Positions 17,691 to 23,041 of a stretch of DNA of 23,041 nucleotides are shown here, piece by piece. The DNA comes from JAMOBE01 sp039908285. Lineage in GTDB: Bacteria > Pseudomonadota > Alphaproteobacteria > Rhodospirillales > Rhodospirillaceae. Each line of letters begins with the position of its first letter. Position 1 is the first letter of the stretch. A model generated the notes under the pieces. That model was not told the origin of the DNA and did no database searches. It was given only the letters and a program-made list of their open reading frames with translations. The translations under genes were made by a program, and so were the position numbers. The DNA is taken from positions 1-23,041 of the forward strand of contig JAMOBE010000059.1 of the NCBI GenBank assembly GCA_039908285.1, given 5' to 3'.

Positions 17691-19748
17691 ATGGGACGCA
17701 GAACACGCATTTCGCTTCCAGTTGCAATGGCGATGGCGATCGCGCTGGTCGCCATCGGTCCTGGTTCGCTACCCTGTCTGGGGCAGACCATGAACTACCG
17801 CGCGCTTGAGGAGATCTTCGGCGAGCACGTCACCACGTCGGCCACCGGGTCGCCGCAAAAGGTGGCCGACGCGCCCGTCAACATGGAGATCATCTCCGCC
17901 GACGACATCCGCCGGTCGGGGGCGGACAACATTCCCGACATCCTGCGCTTCGTCTCCGGCATCGATGTCCGCCGCTACGGCGCCACCAATGCCGACATCG
18001 GGATTCGCGGCTACAACGCCGCCAACAGTCCCCGCGTGCTGGTGCTGCTCAATGGCCGCCAGATCTATGTCGACTACCACAGCTACACGGCGTGGTCGAC
18101 CGTGTCTGTGCAACCAGAAGAGATCCGTCAGATCGAGGTGATCAAGGGGCCGAACACCGCACTCTACGGCTACAATGCCACCGCCGGCGTCATCAACATC
18201 GTCACCATGGATCCGATCTTCGATCCACTGAACCAGGTGACCCTGCGTGGCGGCAATCGGGGCGAGCAGAAGATGTCCGCCATCGGCACCGCCCAGTGGG
18301 GAGACAAGGCCGGCCTTCGGGTGTCGGCGAGCGAGCATGGCTCCAGGGAGTATTCGACCGCGGACCAGCCGCGGGCGTTCGGCCCCTATCCGTCCCACAA
18401 CTTCAATCGTACCGCCTATGCCCACGGCCGGGCGGAACTGCCGTCCGGAATCACCGTGTCCGCCGAGGCCGACGTCACCAAGTCCAAGCAGTTCGAAATG
18501 ACGGTGGGCGGCTACCCCGGATGGACCGCGTATGAATCCGATCGCGAAAAGGTGGGGGTGGGAGGGGCGACGAGCCTCGGGTACCTCAACCTCAACGCCT
18601 ATCGCAACGTGGTGGACTTCAAGTACTTCGCCGGCTGGGACTGCATCACCTGCGTGGGCGTCATCAACACCCTGTATGTCGTTCAGGCGAGCGACCTCGC
18701 CAAGCCCGCCGTCAATCACACGGTTCGCGCCGGGCTTGAGTACCGCAACAACCGCGGCAACGGCTCGGCCTATCCGGGGGCGCGGTTCGGCTTCGACGTC
18801 TACGCCATCGACGGCATGTGGCACTGGCTGGTGACCCCGAAGGTCGCGCTCACCAGCTCGGTCCGCCTGGATCACATGACCTTCAGCTACCACGGGCCCG
18901 TGGACCCCCTGGTCATGTACTCGGCCAAGGAGTACAACCGCCGGCCCATGACCGAGCCCAGCTTCAACGAATCGGTCGTCTACAAGCCGACCCCGGACGA
19001 TACCATCCGTCTTTCGGCGGCGCGTGCCGTGCAGGCGCCGGACTTCTATGCCCTGTTCCCCGAGCCGGTGGACCCCACCTTCCTCGTCGGCAACGTGGCC
19101 GCCCTGGAGGGCTCGCCGAACCAGAAGCCCACCATCATCATGAACCAGGGGGTGGACTACGACCACAAGCTGCCGGCACTCAAATCATCGGCGCAGGTCT
19201 CGCTGTTCCGCCAGACCAGCCAGGCCATCCTGGCCTCTCCGGGAGACTCAGGGATCATCGATGCCAACCGGCTCGGCTATGCCGGCAATATCGGCCGCAG
19301 CCGCGCCCTCGGCGGCGAACTTGGCCTCATGGGAGAGAACGACGCCGGCTGGCGCTGGAAGACCGCCTATTCGCTGGTCCACATCACCGATCGCATCGCC
19401 GTGAACCAGAACCTCTCGGAGCCCAACAGCTCCATCGACTATCGGCGGGGCAGCCCGGTCCATTCGGTCGTTCTGGGGCTTGGCCGCTCGTGGGACAAGT
19501 TCGAGGCCGACATCGCCGCCCGCTGGCAGTCAGGCTTCGACGACATCAGTTTCGGCGGCGATGGAACGGCGCTGATCCGCACCCGCATCGATGACTACAC
19601 CACCGTCGCCGGACGGCTCGGCTACAGCCCCCTCGACAACGTCACCCTGGCGGCGACGGGCCAGCAGCTCAACCGGCCCCGCCTGGCCACGACCGCCGGC
19701 CCCAGGACCGAGCGCCGCCTCATCGGCAGCATTACGCTGCGTTTCTGA
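17691..19748 (+). CDS. TonB-dependent outer-membrane receptor
   Basis: This 685-residue outer-membrane protein has a signal peptide (about 1-32), a short lead (ALEEIFGEHVTTSATGSPQK), a plug domain (about 55-170) and a beta-barrel ending in the aromatic SITLRF. The plug blocks include EIISADDIRRSGADNIPDIL, RGYNAANSPRVLVLLNGRQI, and IEVIKGPNTALYGYNATAGVI. It is short for a TonB receptor. The plug resembles a subfamily I remember from Caulobacter- and sphingomonad-type genomes, often next to YfiR-like and c-di-GMP or kinase genes. No siderophore or vitamin genes are near, so the ligand is open; a sensory role with its neighbours is possible. The ATG at 17691 lies 2 bases after the YfiR-like stop, and coupling is likely. 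The longer upstream frame is the shadow of that gene. Confidence 0.92.
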   Translation: MGRRTRISLPVAMAMAIALVAIGPGSLPCLGQTMNYRALEEIFGEHVTTSATGSPQKVADAPVNMEIISADDIRRSGADNIPDILRFVSGIDVRRYGATNADIGIRGYNAANSPRVLVLLNGRQIYVDYHSYTAWSTVSVQPEEIRQIEVIKGPNTALYGYNATAGVINIVTMDPIFDPLNQVTLRGGNRGEQKMSAIGTAQWGDKAGLRVSASEHGSREYSTADQPRAFGPYPSHNFNRTAYAHGRAELPSGITVSAEADVTKSKQFEMTVGGYPGWTAYESDREKVGVGGATSLGYLNLNAYRNVVDFKYFAGWDCITCVGVINTLYVVQASDLAKPAVNHTVRAGLEYRNNRGNGSAYPGARFGFDVYAIDGMWHWLVTPKVALTSSVRLDHMTFSYHGPVDPLVMYSAKEYNRRPMTEPSFNESVVYKPTPDDTIRLSAARAVQAPDFYALFPEPVDPTFLVGNVAALEGSPNQKPTIIMNQGVDYDHKLPALKSSAQVSLFRQTSQAILASPGDSGIIDANRLGYAGNIGRSRALGGELGLMGENDAGWRWKTAYSLVHITDRIAVNQNLSEPNSSIDYRRGSPVHSVVLGLGRSWDKFEADIAARWQSGFDDISFGGDGTALIRTRIDDYTTVAGRLGYSPLDNVTLAATGQQLNRPRLATTAGPRTERRLIGSITLRF

Positions 19749-19809
19749 CGGAGACGCGCACTTCGTCGATGGCCCCCCAGACTTTCCGGAAGCCGTATAA
19801 CTCTTTTGG

Positions 19810-19823
19810 TTGACCAACGTCAA
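19810..19823. promoter_or_regulatory. FNR/FixK-type palindrome upstream of the diguanylate cyclase
   Basis: TTGAC-CAAC-GTCAA is a perfect inverted repeat fitting the TTGA-N6-TCAA pattern of FNR/FixK/Dnr-type regulators. It overlaps a second palindrome, TTGGT-TG-ACCAA (19806-19817). Its centre is 70 bases before the ATG at 19887. A weak -10 (TAAAGT, 19855-19860) lies downstream, but the spacing is not ideal for a class II site. The match is seen; regulation is inferred. Confidence 0.45.
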
Positions 19824-19886
19824 ATCCGTCGATGACGAAATCACCCTGAGCGTGTAAAGTCGCCCAACTCCGTCGGAAGCGACCTG

Positions 19887-21770
19887 ATGAGCAGGGTGGG
19901 GGCTGGGATGAGGCTGGATTCGAAGGTAACCGTGTTCTTTTCCGTGATCGCGGCCAGCCTGATCGTCGTGGTTGTGGCTATAAACCTTTACTCGTTCCGT
20001 GTCTTCTCCCTCGCCTCCGCCACCGAGCATCTGCGCACGGCGGCGGAGATCGTTCGCGTTCACCTGACCGAGTCCATGATCAACGGCGTCATCGACAAGC
20101 GGGAAAGCTTTCTGACCCGTCTGATGGAGGTGCGGGGACTGTCTTCGGCTCGCGTGGTCCGCTCGTTCCAGGTGGTGGAGCAATTCGGCAAGGGCCTCAA
20201 CACCGAACTGCCGAGCGACGAGATCGAACGCAAGGTTCTGTCCGATGGCCTGCCCCGCTATGAGGTGGTGGAAGCCGACCACGACACGATATTCCGCGGC
20301 ACCATCCCGTTCGTCGCGTCGACGCGCGGCACCCCCAATTGCCTGCAGTGCCACACGGTCGCCGAGGGCACGGTGCTTGGGGCCGTCACCATGTCCATGT
20401 CCATCGGCAACCTGAAGGAAAAGGCCCTGCTGACGGTGGCAGGCATCGTCGGCGTCGTGGCCCTGTTCTCGGCCCTGACTCTGGTTCTGATCCGCCGCCT
20501 CATCCGCCCCATCGCCAGTACCGCCTCCAGCGTCGAACTCGCCGTTCAGCGCGCCCTGCGGGGCGACTTCAAGGCCAAGGTGGACCAATTCACCAACGAC
20601 GAGCTGGGCAAGATCGCCACCGACCTGAACCGCCTGCTGGAGTTCCTCGACACGGGCCTCAATCGCATCGGCGACAACGTGGCCCGTCTGACCAACCGCA
20701 CGCCGGCCGCGGATGAGAACCTTCTGCACGCGACCATCGACATGGTCGAGGGGCTGACCCGGGCCGCCCACTTCAAGCAGGCGATCGAAGAGGACGAAAA
20801 CCGGGACGAGATCCATGGCCGGTTGTCGGGCACCCTGGCGTCGGAGTTCTCCTTGAGCGAGTTCTCGTTCTATGAGGTGGTGGCGTCCAAGAACCAGATG
20901 GTGCCGCTGTCCGTCGATGGCAAGGCGGAGGCCGACTGTCGCTGGTGCGATCCGCAGATCATGGTCCGCAGCGAGGCGTGCCGGGCGCGGCGCACCGGCC
21001 ACCTGGTGGACGGCATCGCCAATCCGGGAATCTGTTACGCCTTCGCGCCGCCGCCGGAGCAGAGCGACCGTCGGCACATCTGCCTGCCGATGATCCTGTC
21101 GGGCTCGGTCGGCAACGTCCTGCAACTGGTGACCGCTCCCGGCGACGAGGAGCGGATGCTGGCCCAGATTCCCTACATCAGCGTCTACCTGCGGGAGACG
21201 GCTCCGGTCCTCGAGACCAAGCGGCTGATGGACACGCTGCGCGAGTCGACGCTGCGGGATCCCATGACCAGCCTCAACAATCGACGCTTCCTCGAGGAGT
21301 ACGCGGAATCGCTGGTGGCCAACATCCACCGTCGCAAGACGCATCTGACGGTGATGATGCTGGACCTTGACCACTTCAAGATGGTCAACGACACCTATGG
21401 CCATGCGGCTGGCGACGCCGTTTTGAAGGCCCTGGCCAAGGTGATGCGCGAGTCGGTGCGGGCCTCCGACCTGGTGGTCCGCTATGGCGGGGAGGAGTTC
21501 CTCATCATCCTGGTGGATACCGGAACGGAAGGAGCGGACAAGGTGGCGGAGAACATCCGCGCCGCCGTCGAGCAGATGTCGGTCAACGTCGGCGGCGTGG
21601 TTCTGAAGAAGACCATTTCCATCGGCCTCGCCGACTTCCCCGCCGACAGCGAGACGTTCTGGCAGGCGGTGAAGTTCGCCGACGTGGCGCTCTATCAGGC
21701 CAAGGAGGGGGGACGCAACCGCGTCGTCCGCTTCAAGTCCGACATGTGGACGAACAAGGAAGAGTACTGA
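19887..21770 (+). CDS. Membrane diguanylate cyclase with periplasmic haem-c motif and cysteine-rich domain
   Basis: This 627-residue protein makes c-di-GMP from GTP. A membrane helix at about 14-34 precedes a periplasmic domain that carries C152-L-Q-C155-H156, a c-type haem attachment motif as in Tll0287/DUF3365-like sensors. A second helix (about 180-203) and HAMP (about 203-260) follow. A GAF-like cytosolic region contains five cysteines, C351, C354, C365, C383 and C399 (as in DCRWCDP, EACRARRTG, GICYAF, HICLPM), suited to a metal or Fe-S site. The GGDEF domain is at about 455-617, with GGEEF at 534-538 and an inhibitory RxxD (R525-D528), so it is probably active and feedback-controlled. 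An in-frame ATG at 19908 with a GGGGG box is an equally good start. It is the last gene of the signalling block, 138 bases after the TonB receptor. Confidence 0.92.
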   Translation: MSRVGAGMRLDSKVTVFFSVIAASLIVVVVAINLYSFRVFSLASATEHLRTAAEIVRVHLTESMINGVIDKRESFLTRLMEVRGLSSARVVRSFQVVEQFGKGLNTELPSDEIERKVLSDGLPRYEVVEADHDTIFRGTIPFVASTRGTPNCLQCHTVAEGTVLGAVTMSMSIGNLKEKALLTVAGIVGVVALFSALTLVLIRRLIRPIASTASSVELAVQRALRGDFKAKVDQFTNDELGKIATDLNRLLEFLDTGLNRIGDNVARLTNRTPAADENLLHATIDMVEGLTRAAHFKQAIEEDENRDEIHGRLSGTLASEFSLSEFSFYEVVASKNQMVPLSVDGKAEADCRWCDPQIMVRSEACRARRTGHLVDGIANPGICYAFAPPPEQSDRRHICLPMILSGSVGNVLQLVTAPGDEERMLAQIPYISVYLRETAPVLETKRLMDTLRESTLRDPMTSLNNRRFLEEYAESLVANIHRRKTHLTVMMLDLDHFKMVNDTYGHAAGDAVLKALAKVMRESVRASDLVVRYGGEEFLIILVDTGTEGADKVAENIRAAVEQMSVNVGGVVLKKTISIGLADFPADSETFWQAVKFADVALYQAKEGGRNRVVRFKSDMWTNKEEY

Positions 21771-21778
21771 GAGGTACC

Positions 21779-22216
21779 TCAGTTCCTGGCGAGCGGCTCA
21801 AGGCGCACGCGGGCGATGCCCTCGTCCAGCATGTCGAGGTCGCGGGCGGCGGCTTGCGACACATCGATCACCCGGCTGGCGATGTGCGGGCCGCGATCAT
21901 TGACCACCACCAGCACCGAACGACCGTTCCGCAGGTTGGTGACCTTGAGCCTGGTGCCGAACGGCAAGGTCCGGTGGGCGGCGGTTTTGGTGGTCGCCTG
22001 ACGGCTGGTCACGCGGGTCTCATACCAGGAGGCCTTGCCGACCATCGCCTGCGGTGAGTCCGTCTTCGAGCGCGAAGGCTGGGCATAGTCTTTTACGGAA
22101 TGACCGGCCGGGGGCAACTCGGCGAGCTGTTCCTGGATCTCGGCGGCTGCCGGCGTGGAAACACCGCACAACGCCGTCGAGGCGAGAAACGCACCTGTCA
22201 GAATCCTCGCCACCAT
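21779..22216 (-). CDS. Short RlpA-like (double-psi beta-barrel) exported protein
   Basis: This 145-residue protein has a signal peptide (about 1-25, ending PAAAE) and an RlpA-like domain at about 58-140. Hallmarks are GKASWYE, TAAHRTLPFGTRLKVTNL, VVVNDRGPH and RVIDVSQAAA. RlpA proteins act on septal peptidoglycan as lytic transglycosylases. This one lacks the SPOR domain and the usual loop between SWY and TAAH (normally a G-x-x-T-A-S/N-G-E-x-F/Y-D type stretch). It keeps the histidine (H81) but not the neighbouring aspartate reported as catalytic in Pseudomonas RlpA. It may therefore bind without cutting. The ATG at 22216 has GAGGAG upstream. It converges on the cyclase gene with only 8 bases between stops. 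Confidence 0.88.
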   Translation of the reverse strand: MVARILTGAFLASTALCGVSTPAAAEIQEQLAELPPAGHSVKDYAQPSRSKTDSPQAMVGKASWYETRVTSRQATTKTAAHRTLPFGTRLKVTNLRNGRSVLVVVNDRGPHIASRVIDVSQAAARDLDMLDEGIARVRLEPLARN

Positions 22217-22714
22217 CCGCCGCTCCTCACTCGGACACCTGCCCGCCAGATTGGTCCTAACAGGGAATGGTGTCGCGGTGCAACATAAAATTGTGCGCCG
22301 CGCATAGGCGTATCCATCCTCACAATCTCATAACGGGATTAACGCTCATGGAAAATCGGCGAATGAGAGTGTTGGTGCCTGCCGGAGTGGTGACGAAGCG
22401 GACGAAAATGAAGCCGTCGCGTGGCAGGAGAGCGTGGGGGGTGCTATTTTGTGCGCTGCCATGGCGGCATGTAGACAGCCGCCCGCGTCCCGCAGTGGCA
22501 CGAAGCGGACCAGACTCGAGTCGACCAGCGCCGATCAGGCGGCCAGCCGGACGCAGCGATGGTGGAGGCCGCCGACTTGCGGGAGGACGACGACCCTCCC
22601 GCCGTCAGTTGAAGATTGGATCGGCCGGGGTTCCGGGGTATCCTTGCCCAGGGAGAGGTGGGTTTGCGACTCATGGCGATGATTCGGGCTTGACGATTAC
22701 GAGAGGACAAGAAG
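22217..22714. other. Gap of about 500 bases without a convincing gene
   Basis: Open frames exist on both strands, but their translations are Arg/Pro/Ser-rich low-sense sequence and none has a recognisable domain. A perfect palindrome TGCGC-C-GCGCA lies at 22294-22304. The part nearest the RlpA-like gene should hold its promoter, on the minus strand. I see no tRNA and no terminator with a T-run. Confidence 0.5.
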
Positions 22715-22747
22715 ATGCAAGGTCTGCGCGATGCCGGCCATGAATGA
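22715..22747 (+). CDS. Possible 10-residue leader ORF before the nuclease gene
   Basis: An ATG at 22715 follows GAGAGGA, the best ribosome site in the area. It reads MQGLRDAGHE and stops with TGA at 22745-22747, overlapping the nuclease start by 8 bases in another frame. It may be a leader peptide coupling translation to the next gene, or the nuclease may be reached by re-initiation. It could equally be chance. Confidence 0.3.
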   Translation: MQGLRDAGHE

Positions 22748-23041
22748 CGACTACGACAGCCCATGGAAGGAGGCGGTCGAGCGCTATCTCCCGGAGTTTC
22801 TGGCGTTCTTCTTCCCGAAGGCGTTCGCCGAAATCGACTGGTCGAAGGGCTACGAGTTCCTGGATCAGGAACTGATGGCGGTGGCGCAGGACGCCGAGTT
22901 GGGTCGGCGCTATGTCGACAAGCTGGTGCGGGTGACCCTGCTGGGAGGCGGCGAGGGCTGGATCCTGATCCATATCGAGGTGCAGGGCACCCGGGACGGT
23001 GTCTTCCCCGAGCGGATGTTCGTCTACAACTATCGCCTGTT
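22740..23041 (+). CDS. Rpn/PD-(D/E)XK family nuclease, 'transposase-like' (partial, cut by window end)
   Basis: The first 100 codons are present and the frame runs off the window. The start MNDDYDSPWKEAVERYLPEF and the later GYEFLDQEL, ELGRRYVDKLVRV and IHIEVQG blocks match the Rpn / PDDEXK family often annotated as putative transposase. The aspartate in YVDKL and the E-x-Q in IEVQG are the visible parts of the nuclease centre. Family members are RecA-independent recombination-promoting nucleases or of unknown role, and are often multicopy. An in-frame ATG at 22731 would add three residues. No inverted repeats mark an insertion-sequence end here. Confidence 0.85.
   Translation, partial: MNDDYDSPWKEAVERYLPEFLAFFFPKAFAEIDWSKGYEFLDQELMAVAQDAELGRRYVDKLVRVTLLGGGEGWILIHIEVQGTRDGVFPERMFVYNYRL

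Noticed and set aside
19530..21404. Minus-strand open frame of over 600 codons opposite the cyclase and receptor end
   Set aside because: It crosses a gene boundary on the other strand and has no recognisable domain.
22267..22743. A 158-codon plus-strand frame in the right-hand gap
   Set aside because: The composition is Arg/Pro/Gly-rich and lacks any motif, the start has no ribosome site, and it overlaps the nuclease leader region.

Overview
The window is about 23 kb of high-GC DNA (roughly two thirds G+C) and is densely coding. It looks like an alphaproteobacterium of the Rhodospirillales / Magnetospirillum type. That placement is inference: it rests on GC content, the style of the chemoreceptor, the RlpA and signalling proteins, and a CCCTCTCCCCCC-type intergenic palindrome. 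There is no rRNA, tRNA or CRISPR array, and no complete insertion sequence.

Left block (84-8253, all on the minus strand). A Cache-HAMP methyl-accepting chemotaxis protein lies downstream of a tight partner-switching operon: STAS antagonist, then an RsbW-like ATPase/kinase, then a receiver-SpoIIE phosphatase. The three genes overlap. Further upstream is a two-gene unit of a SWIM-SNF2 helicase and a histidine phosphatase (phosphoglycerate-mutase fold), separated by 2 bases.

Middle block (8332-13452). On the plus strand are a CoxE-like VWA protein, a small lipoprotein and a TPR/O-GlcNAc-transferase (SPINDLY) protein. Convergent to them is a sulfotransferase of visibly lower GC. The sulfotransferase sits between two inverted copies of a repeat of about 70 bp. 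The left copy overlaps the last codons of the O-GlcNAc-transferase gene, and the right copy is one arm of a larger palindromic element.

Right block (13746-21770, plus strand). This is the most coherent candidate system: a tripartite hybrid histidine kinase (HisKA, HATPase, two receivers, Hpt), a CheY-like receiver, a YfiR-like secreted protein, a short TonB-dependent receptor, and a membrane diguanylate cyclase. The cyclase has a periplasmic CxxCH (c-type haem) sensor and a cytosolic five-cysteine domain. A TTGAC-N4-GTCAA palindrome (FNR/FixK type) lies just upstream of the cyclase. I infer a redox- or ligand-responsive route to c-di-GMP in which outer membrane, periplasm and inner membrane each contribute a component.

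Right edge. A short RlpA-like protein that lacks part of the usual catalytic segment converges on the cyclase gene. About 500 bases follow with no convincing gene. The window ends inside the start of an Rpn/PD-(D/E)XK 'transposase-like' nuclease gene, which is preceded by a tiny ORF with a good ribosome binding site.
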